From positions 35,663 through 99,662 of the forward strand of contig CANRWO010000006.1 of assembly GCA_947643615.1 (NCBI GenBank): a DNA stretch of 64,000 bases. The letters are read 5' to 3'. Both the position numbers and the translations under genes were made by a program. Positions 7,804 through 16,045 of the stretch are shown piece after piece. Every line of letters begins with the position of its first letter. Positions within the stretch are counted from its first letter, which is position 1. The notes beneath the pieces were generated by a model that searched no databases, was not told the origin of the DNA, and saw nothing but the letters and a program-made list of their open reading frames with translations. Source of the stretch: an uncultured Lachnospiraceae bacterium (lineage in GTDB: Bacteria > Bacillota > Clostridia > Lachnospirales > Lachnospiraceae).

Positions 7804-10287
7804 ATGCAATTAAATTATGGGGAAATCAACGATACGGAAATTCAACTGGTATGGCAGGATGGGGACAATGAGGGATGTACATACCGCCTGTATTGGTCAG
7901 ACCGTTACAGTGACACGATGGAGTATAAATGTATTTATGAGGGGACGGACACTTCCTTTACGCTGAAGAAAGTGCCGCACATCCCCCACTATCTGAAAGT
8001 GGAGGCCTGGAGTGGCGGGGTGAAGCTGAGGGAGAGCGGCCTGCTGAAAACTCCTGTGAAAAAGGCCTTCCATGAGCAGATTGAGAAGCTGAGCAGAGGC
8101 CTGGTTGCTTTTTCCGCCAAAGAGGGCGTTTTCCTGGGATGGAGAATGTTTTTGCCAGAGGTTACCGGTTACACTGAAACCGGCATGAGCGGAACCGATT
8201 ATGTGGTATACAGGAACGGCAAACCTATTAAATTGGTTACAGACAGTACCAACTACCTGGACAGGGAAGGAACGCCCCAGGACGTCTATTCCGTGGCTGC
8301 TGCACATATCTGTGAGGAGGGCGGGGCAGAAAAGGACTGCATTGTCCTGGACGGAAAAACGGTGCATGAGACAGAGCCGCCCTGTAAGGAAGTACGTGTC
8401 AATCCGAAGGAGTATTTGGAGATCCCCATGCAGATTCCGGAGGGAGGTGTCACTCCGGCGGGGGAGGCATATACTTACAGTGCCAATGATATGAGCGTAG
8501 GAGATGTGGACGGGGACGGAGAGTATGAGTTCTTTGTGAAATGGGATCCTTCCAACGCCCATGATGTGTCCCACAGGGGATACACGGGAAAATGCTTTAT
8601 CGACTGCTATAAGATTACCGGGAGGCTCTTGTGGAGGCTTGACATGGGGGTAAATATCCGGGCAGGCGCCCATTACACCCAGTTTATGGTCTATGACTTT
8701 GACGGGGACGGGAAAGCGGAAATGTCCGTGAAGACGGCCCCCGGTACCTGTATGACTGTCTATAATGAGGATGGGACTGTCCGGAGCCGGAACTATATCA
8801 CCCTGCCGGAAGAGGATAGGGCCAGAGGCGTTACCCATGAAGACAATTATGTGTGCAGCGCGGAGGACTACTACCGGCATATTGTCACTTTGTTTCAGGG
8901 ATGGCAGGACATTCCCGAAGTAAAGAGGGGACAGTGGCCCGGGACACTGGAGGAATGCTTTTCTATGGAGAAAAAATATTCCTATCCACTGTCACGGCAG
9001 GATGCGGAAAGCCTGGCAGACTTTTTCATCGATGAGTACGCCCCGGCAAGAAGTGGGAAAAATGAGTTACGGAAATTTGAAGGATTTGTTTATGAGGGGC
9101 CGGAATACCTGACTATGTTTGGAGGAGACGGCGGGGAGTTGGAAACAATCTGCTTCCCTCATCCCCGGGAGGACGACGGCCTGCGCTGGGGCGATTATGC
9201 GCTGCGGCGAATTGAACCCTGTAACAGGGTAGACCGTTTCCTGTCAGGGGTGGCGTATCTGGACGGTGAGCGGCCATACCTTATAATATGCCGCGGCTAT
9301 TACACCAGGACTACCATAGTGGCATATGACTTTTTTGAGGGCAGGCATCGTGTCCGCTTTGATATTGACAGCGGTTATGTCCCTATGGATAATCCTTTCT
9401 GTTCCGGCCCCCATGGAGAGCTGGGGACGGATCCTGTCTACGGCTGCCTGGCCGGCCAGGGCAATCACAACCTTTCCACCGCGGATGTGGACGGTGACGG
9501 CTGCCAGGAAATCATTTACGGTGCGGCAGTGATCGACCATGACGGGAGTGTGCTGTACTCTTCATGGGGCAAGCTCCCCGACGGGCAGGATGCGAAATTC
9601 GGGCACGGGGATGCCATGCATGTGGCTGTCATCGATCCCGACAGGCCGGGATATCAGATATTCAATGTGTTCGAGGGGGCGAAGGCGGCTCCCTATGGAT
9701 GGGCGCTGCGGGATGCGGAGACAGGGATCCCCTTCTTTGGGGAGTATGCGGAAAAGGACCTTGGCCGCTGCATGATAGGGGATGTCAATCCCAATGTGCG
9801 GGGACTGTGCGTTTGGGTAAAAGAAATGTATGACTGTAAAGGGAACAGGCTGCCCGACAAGATATTAGGGACCAACCAGAGTATCCGTTTTGCGGCAGAC
9901 CTGAGTACGCAAATCCTTGACGGTGTGGACTATATCCATGAAAAGCATTCCGGTATTGTCAATGACAATACCCACGGCATTATGTTAAAGCCGGAGGGTA
10001 CGTTGACCAACAACGGTACCAAGGGAAATCCCTGCCTTGTGGCGGATATTTTCGGGGATTTCAGGGAGGAACTCCTGCTGCGGACGGAGGACAGCAGCGC
10101 GATCCGCATATACACCGGCCTTGAGGTCACCTGCCATAAGCTGTTTACCTTAATGCACGATACCATGTACCGTACCGGGATAGCATGGCAGAATAACTGC
10201 TATAACCAGCCGTGTTATACGAAATTTTACTATGCCGGTGATATGGATTTCTCTCAGGTGCTGCCTTATCTGAACGCAGGGGAATAA
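7804..10287 (+). CDS. rhamnogalacturonan lyase, polysaccharide lyase family 11
   Basis: Cleaves the rhamnose-galacturonate backbone of pectin by beta-elimination. The 827-residue product begins with a fibronectin-like region (1-120), then the PL11 beta-propeller rich in calcium-binding DxDGDG motifs (GDVDGDGEYE, YDFDGDGKAE, ADVDGDGCQE) and the family segments IRAGAHYTQFM, GQGNHNLS and FGHGDAMH. No signal peptide is visible, so it is probably cytoplasmic and acts on imported oligosaccharides, as Bacillus YesX does. The start at 7804 uses AAGGGAGG about 10 nt upstream; GTG at 7783 is the alternative. No transporter or unsaturated glucuronyl hydrolase lies next to it. Confidence 0.9.
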   Translation: MQLNYGEINDTEIQLVWQDGDNEGCTYRLYWSDRYSDTMEYKCIYEGTDTSFTLKKVPHIPHYLKVEAWSGGVKLRESGLLKTPVKKAFHEQIEKLSRGLVAFSAKEGVFLGWRMFLPEVTGYTETGMSGTDYVVYRNGKPIKLVTDSTNYLDREGTPQDVYSVAAAHICEEGGAEKDCIVLDGKTVHETEPPCKEVRVNPKEYLEIPMQIPEGGVTPAGEAYTYSANDMSVGDVDGDGEYEFFVKWDPSNAHDVSHRGYTGKCFIDCYKITGRLLWRLDMGVNIRAGAHYTQFMVYDFDGDGKAEMSVKTAPGTCMTVYNEDGTVRSRNYITLPEEDRARGVTHEDNYVCSAEDYYRHIVTLFQGWQDIPEVKRGQWPGTLEECFSMEKKYSYPLSRQDAESLADFFIDEYAPARSGKNELRKFEGFVYEGPEYLTMFGGDGGELETICFPHPREDDGLRWGDYALRRIEPCNRVDRFLSGVAYLDGERPYLIICRGYYTRTTIVAYDFFEGRHRVRFDIDSGYVPMDNPFCSGPHGELGTDPVYGCLAGQGNHNLSTADVDGDGCQEIIYGAAVIDHDGSVLYSSWGKLPDGQDAKFGHGDAMHVAVIDPDRPGYQIFNVFEGAKAAPYGWALRDAETGIPFFGEYAEKDLGRCMIGDVNPNVRGLCVWVKEMYDCKGNRLPDKILGTNQSIRFAADLSTQILDGVDYIHEKHSGIVNDNTHGIMLKPEGTLTNNGTKGNPCLVADIFGDFREELLLRTEDSSAIRIYTGLEVTCHKLFTLMHDTMYRTGIAWQNNCYNQPCYTKFYYAGDMDFSQVLPYLNAGE

Positions 10288-10330
10288 GCCTTGTTGAGGC
10301 AGGAAGAAAAGGATATTTCCAGACAGTACA

Positions 10331-11230
10331 CTAATTGCCTTTAAGCCGTTCATTTTCGGACATGAGCGCGGCTATGAGAGCATCCTTTTCTTCCACCTGA
10401 GTTGCCAACTCGCTGATCCGGTTTTTCTGTTCCGTGATCCGGTTTTCCTGTTCCGTGATCCGGTTTTCCTGTTCCGTTATCTTGGTTTCCTGATTCGCAA
10501 TATAATGCTGTGTCGTGCGCTGCCTGCGGTAATAATCTTCCCGGGCTTCGCATTGCAGGCGTATTTTCTCATCCTGGGTCAATTGGTAAATGGTGTTGGA
10601 GGCATCTTCAATACAATTATCTTTCTGCGCAATCATTTTAATCTCCTCCCATGTGGTGGCTTTGAAGAGGGAAGCCCAATAGTCCATATGATAGGACTTA
10701 TCTTCCTTGGTTGCCAAGTCTATACGAGTTAAGTTTAACACAGAAAGGCACAGTTTGTCACTATATAGCATATGGTTTTTTACGTTTAGCAATTGATAGG
10801 TGGCATAAAATTCAGGATATTCAGGGAACAGGGTAAAATTCAGCAGGCCAATCTGTATACTCGGCTTTACGCTGAGGTAATCCTCCCCATGAATCAGAGT
10901 ATCAAAAGAGCGGCAGAGATAGCTCAGTGAGCGCTCTACCCAGTTTAGCTCGTTGATGACCTGCATTTCAAGGTTAATCCTTGCATGGTCATTTAAAATA
11001 ACCCTGACATCAAGAAAGAAGGTCTTGGTGTCGATGGTTTCACCCAGCTCAATGGGATTCGCGATAACTACGGACAGGACCTGTTCCGAATCCAGATGGA
11101 GCAGGGAGCAGATCAGACCTTTCAAAACCCTGTTGTTCCGCTGGAGCAGCGCCCGAAACAGATAATCGTTGTGCATGGGGATGCTTACAGGGCCGGTGGC
11201 AGAGGCAAAGCCAGTGTGTTTTTCATGCAT
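10331..11230 (-). CDS. Rpn/PD-(D/E)XK nuclease family protein (recombination-promoting nuclease/putative transposase)
   Basis: The 299-residue product matches the Rpn family, often annotated as a PD-(D/E)XK nuclease family transposase. The nuclease core shows DVRVILNDHARINLEMQV, giving the D...ExQ active-site pattern. From about residue 232 the C-terminus is a coiled coil built from heptads TEQENRI, encoded by near-perfect 21-bp DNA repeats (about 10416-10495), so the tail can change length by slippage. AAAGGAGA precedes the ATG. Homologues promote RecA-independent recombination in E. coli; whether this copy is mobile is unknown. No terminal repeats were seen. Confidence 0.82.
   Translation of the reverse strand: MHEKHTGFASATGPVSIPMHNDYLFRALLQRNNRVLKGLICSLLHLDSEQVLSVVIANPIELGETIDTKTFFLDVRVILNDHARINLEMQVINELNWVERSLSYLCRSFDTLIHGEDYLSVKPSIQIGLLNFTLFPEYPEFYATYQLLNVKNHMLYSDKLCLSVLNLTRIDLATKEDKSYHMDYWASLFKATTWEEIKMIAQKDNCIEDASNTIYQLTQDEKIRLQCEAREDYYRRQRTTQHYIANQETKITEQENRITEQENRITEQKNRISELATQVEEKDALIAALMSENERLKGN
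10416..10495 (-). repeat. 21-bp tandem repeats encoding heptads in the Rpn-like protein
   Basis: Successive copies of a CCGGTTTTCCTGTTCCGTGAT-like unit, each encoding one TEQENRI heptad on the minus strand. Three units are nearly identical, with a diverged one at the edge. Confidence 0.75.
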
Positions 11231-11548
11231 ATCATTTCTCCTTTGTGAAAGTGGGTGGCGTAGTTTTCCGACATTTATCCAAGGCGCACGGTGAATACTT
11301 CAATTTTGTGAAAAATGCCAAAACGACATGTTTTGTTTACAAAAAACGCGCAATAGTGATTCCATCCGGAAAATGCGGCACAGTATATGGTTTATAAGTA
11401 CTTGGTATGTATGGCGAACTGCCAGACAGAGATTAAGCCATCAAGAACGAAAAGACAGTGAAAATGACTTAACTTATTCAAAGATTATCAGTTTTCTGTC
11501 ATGATGTCAACAACAAAAAGAAACAAAATGAATCGCTGTAAAAATCTA

Positions 11549-11577
11549 TTGCACATTCAGTCATTTCCTACTATAAT
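11549..11577 (+). promoter_or_regulatory. nrdDG promoter
   Basis: TTGCAC (11549-11554), 17 bp, then a perfect TATAAT (11572-11577). It is the only strong promoter upstream of nrdD and predicts a leader of about 355 nt that includes the inserted MITE. The stretch 11231-11548 between the divergent Rpn-like gene and this promoter shows no gene. Confidence 0.65.
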
Positions 11578-11581
11578 ACAG

Positions 11582-11629
11582 ATACAAGATATAGATGCAG
11601 AAGTTGTATTTTGACACAAAATATAGTTA
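11582..11629 (+). promoter_or_regulatory. tandem NrdR-box-like operators
   Basis: Two 16-bp sites, 11582-11597 (ATACAAGATATAGATG) and 11614-11629 (ACACAAAATATAGTTA), resemble the NrdR box consensus acaCwAtATaTwGtgt. The second matches 13 of 16 positions, the first 10. They are 32 bp apart, the three-helical-turn phasing typical of NrdR operators, and lie at and just after the expected transcription start of nrdD, consistent with repression by NrdR. The nrdR gene is not in this window. Confidence 0.55.
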
Positions 11630-11646
11630 AGCCATATCCGCGGAAG

Positions 11647-11812
11647 CTAGTACATCGTTGCATTAATTCTTGAGTAATCAGCACTCGCTGTTCACGCCAT
11701 CGCCGCGTTGTCGTCAGTCAACGATGCCACCGCATCGCCTCCTTCCTCCGCCTTACGCTGACGCAAACATCAAGCACTGATTTACTTCAAAATTAACGCA
11801 ATGCTGTACTAG
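11647..11812. mobile_element. 166-bp MITE-like element, type 1, copy 1 (in nrdD leader)
   Basis: Begins and ends with CTAG and carries imperfect terminal inverted repeats of about 20 bp (CTAGTACATCGTTGCATTAA against TTAACGCAATGCTGTACTAG). It differs from the second copy at 15365-15530 in only three bases. It has no coding capacity. The CTAG ends suggest insertion into CTAG or TA targets, as known for IS630/Tc1-type or IS5-type transposases, but no related transposase is present here. Confidence 0.8.
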
Positions 11813-11938
11813 CAGTGCGGCATTCGCTAACGTGGGGCCCAAAGGCATGCCTTGCGCCCAGGCAGGCAACGGCATGAAGCAGGATGCGCCGGTTTGCTCA
11901 TTGCCAGCGGAATAAAACAGATGGGAGTAAATGTATTG

Positions 11939-14065
11939 ATGAGGATTCAGAAGAGAGACGGAAGGATAGTACCTTACGGGGAAGACAAAATTATCCAGGC
12001 GATCCGTAAGGCCAACCATGAGGTGGAGGAGAGTGACCGGGCAGAAGACGGATTGGTGGAGGAGATCCTGGAGGCTGTCCAGGCGGAAGGCCGGGAGCTT
12101 CAGACGGTGGAACACGTCCAGGACATCATAGAACAGCATCTGGTGGAGCATAATAAGTATGCCCTGGCTAAAAAATACATTGTCTACCGCTATCAGAGGA
12201 GCCTGCTGCGCAAATCCAATACTACCGACGAGTCCATCCTGAAACTCATCCGCAACGAGAATAAGGAGCTTGCGGAAGAAAACTCCAATAAAAATACAAG
12301 GCTGGCTTCTACCCAGCGTGATTATATTGCCGGAGAGGTATCCCGGGATGTGACCAGGCGTATGCTTTTGCCGGAACATATTGCCCTTGCCCATGACAAT
12401 GGCGCGATCCATTTTCATGACGCGGATTATTTTATCCAGCCGATCTTCAACTGCTGTCTCATCAATATTCAGGATATGCTGGACAATGGGACATCCATTA
12501 ACGGAAAGATGATTGAGTCGCCTAAGAGCTTCCAGGTGGCGTGCACTGTGACTACCCAGATCATCGCGGCCGTGGCAAGCAACCAGTATGGCGGGCAGTC
12601 GGTGAATATACGCCATTTGGGCAAATATCTGCGCAAAAGCAGGGAAAAATTCGAAAGCCAGCTGCAGAAAGAGTTTGGAGATGCCATAGAGGATACTATG
12701 AGGCGCAGGATCGTAGATATCCGCTTGCAGGATGAGCTGAGGTCAGGCGTCCAGACAATCCAGTACCAGATCAACACCCTGATGACTACCAACGGCCAGT
12801 CGCCTTTTGTGACACTGTTCCTGCACATTGACGAGGAAGACGAATATGTGGAAGAAACGGTGATGATCATAAAAGAGATCCTGCGCCAGAGGCTCCAGGG
12901 AACCAAAAACGAGCAGGGCGTCTATGTGACGCCTGCATTCCCCAAGCTGATCTATGTGCTGGATGAAAACAATTGCTTAAAGGGCGGGAAATATGACGAT
13001 GTTACCAGGCTGGCGGCAAGGTGCTCCGCCAAGAGGATGTATCCCGATTATATTTCCGCCAAAAAGATGAGAGAAAATTACGAAGGCAATGTTTTTTCCT
13101 GCATGGGTTGCCGGTCTTTTCTGGCGCCGTGGAAGGATGAGAAGGGAAAATATAAATTCGAAGGCCGCTTTAACCAGGGGGTAGTGAGCTTAAATCTGCC
13201 TCAGATCGGCATCCTTGCAAAAGGAGATGAGGAAGTCTTCTGGAAGCTTATGGACGAGCGCCTGGAATTGTGTTATGAGGCGTTGATGTGCCGCCATAAG
13301 GCGCTCCAGGGGGTGCTGTCGGATGTCAGTCCGATTCATTGGCAGTATGGGGCCATCGCCAGGCTGAACAAGGGTGAGGCCATCGACCCGCTTTTGTACG
13401 GGGGATATTCCAGCATCTCATTGGGTTATATCGGCTTGTATGAGACGACTTATCTGATGAAAGGCTGCAGCCATACGGAAGAGGCAGGCAGGGAGTTTGC
13501 CATGGGCGTTATGGAACGCATGAATGAGGCGGTGCGGAAGTGGAAGGAAGAGACCAATATCGGTTTCGCATTGTACGGTACGCCGGCGGAGACCCTGTGT
13601 TACCGTTTTGCAAGGATAGACAGGGAAAAATTCGGTGATATTCCCAATGTGACGGACAAAGGGTATTATACCAATTCTTACCATGTGGACGTGAGGGAAC
13701 CCATCGATGCCTTTTCCAAGTTTACCTTTGAGAGCCGGTTCCAAAATAAATCCCTGGGCGGCGCAATTTCCTATGTGGAGATCCCAAACCTCAGAAATAA
13801 CCCGGAGGCTTTGGAGGAGCTGATCCGCTTTATATATGACAATATCCAGTACGGTGAGTTTAATACGAAGTCGGATTACTGCCATGAGTGCGGTTATGAC
13901 GGTGAGATGGAAATCAATGAAGATTTGGAGTGGGAGTGCCCACAATGTCATAATAAGGACCATGCGAAGATGAATGTGACCAGGCGGACCTGCGGTTACC
14001 TGGGGGAAAATTTCTGGAATACCGGCAAGACCAAAGAGATCAAGGCAAGGGTCCTGCATTTATAA
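11939..14065 (+). CDS. nrdD: anaerobic (class III) ribonucleoside-triphosphate reductase, large subunit
   Basis: Reduces ribonucleoside triphosphates to deoxyribonucleotides without oxygen, using a glycyl radical. The 708-residue product has an N-terminal ATP-cone (MRIQKRDGRIVPYGEDKI), the catalytic barrel with the cysteine segment FSCMGCR, a C-terminal zinc site (CHECG and CPQCHN) and the radical-bearing glycine in RRTCGYLG near residue 686. The start is placed at 11939 because family members begin at this methionine; in-frame codons upstream to 11852 lie close behind the MITE and are not family-like. The ribosome binding site GGGAG is about 11 nt upstream. nrdG follows 42 bp later. Confidence 0.95.
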   Translation: MRIQKRDGRIVPYGEDKIIQAIRKANHEVEESDRAEDGLVEEILEAVQAEGRELQTVEHVQDIIEQHLVEHNKYALAKKYIVYRYQRSLLRKSNTTDESILKLIRNENKELAEENSNKNTRLASTQRDYIAGEVSRDVTRRMLLPEHIALAHDNGAIHFHDADYFIQPIFNCCLINIQDMLDNGTSINGKMIESPKSFQVACTVTTQIIAAVASNQYGGQSVNIRHLGKYLRKSREKFESQLQKEFGDAIEDTMRRRIVDIRLQDELRSGVQTIQYQINTLMTTNGQSPFVTLFLHIDEEDEYVEETVMIIKEILRQRLQGTKNEQGVYVTPAFPKLIYVLDENNCLKGGKYDDVTRLAARCSAKRMYPDYISAKKMRENYEGNVFSCMGCRSFLAPWKDEKGKYKFEGRFNQGVVSLNLPQIGILAKGDEEVFWKLMDERLELCYEALMCRHKALQGVLSDVSPIHWQYGAIARLNKGEAIDPLLYGGYSSISLGYIGLYETTYLMKGCSHTEEAGREFAMGVMERMNEAVRKWKEETNIGFALYGTPAETLCYRFARIDREKFGDIPNVTDKGYYTNSYHVDVREPIDAFSKFTFESRFQNKSLGGAISYVEIPNLRNNPEALEELIRFIYDNIQYGEFNTKSDYCHECGYDGEMEINEDLEWECPQCHNKDHAKMNVTRRTCGYLGENFWNTGKTKEIKARVLHL

Positions 14066-14107
14066 AGGATTCCGGGATACTGCTAAGAAGAGGGGGCAGG
14101 AATTGCA

Positions 14108-14629
14108 ATGAATTATGCGGCCATTAAGAAGACGGACGTGGCCAACGGGCCCGGTATCAGGGTTTCCCTGTTTGTCAGCGGCTGCACCCATGCCTGCAAA
14201 GGCTGTTTTAACAGTGAGGCGTGGGATTTCACTTATGGGCAGCCGTTTACCCGGGAAACGGAGAAAGAAATACTAAAGGCGCTGGACAATGAGTATATCA
14301 CAGGTTTCAGCGTGCTGGGCGGGGAACCCATGGAACCTCAAAACCGCGGGACGGTGTTGGGATTGCTGCGCCAGGTCAGGGAAGCCTATCCGGGGAAAAG
14401 CATTTGGTGTTATACCGGTTACGAATATGAGAAAGACCTGCTCCGGTGGTCAGCGGACGGGGACGGAATTGTGACGGAGCTTCTGGATCTCATCGACGTA
14501 TTGGTAGACGGCGCGTTTGTGGAGGAGAAGAAAGATTTGCGCCTTGCCTTCCGGGGTTCTGCAAACCAAAGGCTGATAGACGTGAAAGCATCAAAAAAAG
14601 CGGGGTATGCGGTGTGCTGCCCTATTTGA
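14108..14629 (+). CDS. nrdG: anaerobic ribonucleotide reductase activating protein
   Basis: Radical SAM enzyme of 173 residues that generates the glycyl radical on NrdD. The iron-sulfur/SAM motif is CTHACKGC near residues 31-38, in the CxxxCxxC spacing, and the GGEP motif (VLGGEPMEPQ) is present. It is 42 bp downstream of nrdD in one operon. Its last 8 bp overlap the end of the convergent DtxR-family gene, so the two transcripts are antisense at their 3' ends. Confidence 0.95.
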   Translation: MNYAAIKKTDVANGPGIRVSLFVSGCTHACKGCFNSEAWDFTYGQPFTRETEKEILKALDNEYITGFSVLGGEPMEPQNRGTVLGLLRQVREAYPGKSIWCYTGYEYEKDLLRWSADGDGIVTELLDLIDVLVDGAFVEEKKDLRLAFRGSANQRLIDVKASKKAGYAVCCPI

Positions 14630-14981
14630 TCAGATCCCGGATGGCATCGAAGCTTTCTTTACTGATCACGTGCTCGATTTTGCAGGCATCCTCCAAGGCG
14701 ATTTCCCTGGGCACGCCCAGACGCATCAACCATGAAGAGATCATTTCATGGCGTTCATAGATCATCTCCGCTATTTCACGCCCTGGCTGGGTGAGGGTGA
14801 TAAAACCGGAATGATCCATCCGTATATGCTTCTTTTCCCGAAGATGCTTCATGGCCACGCTGACGCTGGATTTCTTAAATCCCAGTTCATTGGCGATATC
14901 CACGGAGCGTACTACGGGTAGCCGTTTGCTCAAAACCAATATGGTTTCCAGATAATTTTCTGCGGATTCATTTACAGTCAT
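14622..14981 (-). CDS. DtxR/MntR-family metal-dependent transcriptional repressor
   Basis: 119-residue regulator. The N-terminal winged helix-turn-helix (SAENYLETILVL, SVDIANELGFKKSSVSVAMK) is typical of the iron and manganese DtxR family, and the region ERHEMISSWLMRLG plus ALEDACKIEHVIS supplies the dimerisation helices with Glu, Cys and His metal ligands. It lacks the C-terminal SH3-like domain of long DtxR proteins. It lies next to the feo operon, whose promoter carries a GTTAG-N6-CTAAC palindrome, so it is the natural candidate regulator of ferrous iron uptake. This pairing is inference. Confidence 0.88.
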   Translation of the reverse strand: MTVNESAENYLETILVLSKRLPVVRSVDIANELGFKKSSVSVAMKHLREKKHIRMDHSGFITLTQPGREIAEMIYERHEMISSWLMRLGVPREIALEDACKIEHVISKESFDAIRDLIK

Positions 14982-15202
14982 GTCTGACTCCCTTTATCTC
15001 TATCTCTTTCAAATATTCCTTATATATTCCGGCTCGGGGAATGAAAAATTGTGTTTGAAAAATCATCCCTGCCGTCTGTGCGCCCTGCTTTGCATGATAT
15101 TTCAAATTACATAACCTGTTGTGGGTTCTCCATTTGGCACAAATCTCCCCCAAATCATGCCGCACATCCGGCAGAAACCATTTTTCAAACGTACCCCGGA
15201 TA

Positions 15203-15368
15203 CTAGTACTCCGTACTGAAAACCCTTGTGCAAATATTTCGGTCTATTTTCCCGATTGCACAAGCCCAGAATACTCAACGTAGCCCGCTACGCCTCCGTT
15301 TCTGAACTTGTACACTCGAAAAAATATCCTCGAAAATTTGCACAGGAACTTCAAGTACGGAGTACTAG
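15203..15368. mobile_element. 166-bp MITE-like element, type 2
   Basis: Starts and ends with CTAG; its ends CTAGTACTCCGTACT and AGTACGGAGTACTAG are a perfect 15-bp inverted repeat, followed by further complementary blocks (TTGTGCAAATATTT against AAATTTGCACAGG). The interior is unrelated to type 1. It shares its right-hand CTAG with the type 1 copy that follows, so the two are abutted. No coding capacity. The flanking stretch 14982-15202 shows nothing else recognisable. Confidence 0.7.
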
Positions 15369-15530
15369 TACATCGTTGCATTAATTCTTGAGTACTCAGC
15401 ACTCGCTGTTCACGCCATCGCCGCGTTGTCGTCAGTCAACGATGCCACCGCATCGCCTCCTTCCTCCGCCTTACGCTGACGCAAACATCAAGCACTGATT
15501 TACTTCAAGATTAACGCAATGATGTACTAG
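15365..15530. mobile_element. 166-bp MITE-like element, type 1, copy 2 (upstream of feo)
   Basis: 163 of 166 bases match the copy at 11647-11812, in the same orientation, so the two flank nrdD-nrdG-dtxR as direct repeats about 3.7 kb apart. Ends are CTAGTACATCGTTGCATTAA and TTAACGCAATGATGTACTAG. Confidence 0.8.
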
Positions 15531-15628
15531 ACTGCAATCCGGTTAAATATCTTGTATTTTACCACGAGGGGGGAAATATGAAAATAGCAATCATCGAAAA
15601 TCTGCATGTTATTTTTTGTAAAAAGTTA

Positions 15629-15657
15629 TTGACAACAAACAGTTGTTAGCATATACT
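15629..15657 (+). promoter_or_regulatory. feo operon promoter
   Basis: Perfect TTGACA (15629-15634), 17-bp spacer, TATACT (15652-15657). It lies 53 bp upstream of the first feoA start codon and is covered by two operator-like palindromes. Confidence 0.75.
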
Positions 15658-15660
15658 AAC
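15645..15660 (+). promoter_or_regulatory. DtxR/IdeR-like operator over the feo -10 element
   Basis: GTTAG-N6-CTAAC is a perfect inverted repeat whose centre is the -10 hexamer. The arms resemble the GTTAG/CTAAC halves of IdeR/DtxR sites. Binding there would block RNA polymerase when metal is sufficient. Confidence 0.5.
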
Positions 15661-15666
15661 CATATA

Positions 15667-15684
15667 GAAATGATAATCATTCTC
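15667..15684 (+). promoter_or_regulatory. Fur-box-like palindrome downstream of the feo promoter
   Basis: GAAATGATAATCATTCTC contains the perfect palindrome AATGATAATCATT, the core of the Fur consensus GATAATGATAATCATTATC. It sits at about +5 to +20 of the predicted transcript. No fur gene is in the window. Confidence 0.6.
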
Positions 15685-15709
15685 AAATAAATGGAAAGGA
15701 GATGTTTTT

Positions 15710-15919
15710 ATGCCCTTGACAATGGCCAGAAATGGGGAAAGCAATATTATTAAAAAGGTAGGGGGAAAGGATGAGACCAGGAAATTCCTGGAGAAGCTGG
15801 GATTTGTTGTGGGAGGGGCGGTCACAGTGATTTCCGAGACAGGGGGCAACGTGATCGTGAACATCAGGGATTCCCGGATTGCCATAGGCAGGGATATGGC
15901 GAACAAGATTATGATATGA
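15710..15919 (+). CDS. FeoA-family ferrous iron transport protein, first copy
   Basis: Small SH3-like cytoplasmic protein of 69 residues that is thought to regulate the FeoB GTPase. Family features are FLEKLGFVVGGAVTVIS and the C-terminal IAIGRDMANKIMI. AAAGGAGATG lies 5-10 nt before the ATG. First gene of a feoA-feoA-feoB operon; two distinct FeoA proteins are common in Clostridia. Confidence 0.88.
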   Translation: MPLTMARNGESNIIKKVGGKDETRKFLEKLGFVVGGAVTVISETGGNVIVNIRDSRIAIGRDMANKIMI

Positions 15920-16045
15920 CCCGGAGGTCCATTCGGCGCAAAGCAGCCTCGGTTTTTGGCAAAGAAGCACAAAGCACTTGGCGGCGCCATAATGGCCATC
16001 ATTTTTTGCAAATGTATACAGGGAGACATGGAAAGGAGTAGTGTT

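Noticed and set aside
11852..11938. longer nrdD N-terminus
   Set aside because: The extra residues come from sequence just behind the MITE and are not like NrdD, which starts at the ATP-cone methionine.
15578..15649. 23-codon frame starting ATG behind GGGGGG upstream of feoA
   Set aside because: It overlaps the feo promoter and -10 region and has no promoter of its own; probably chance.
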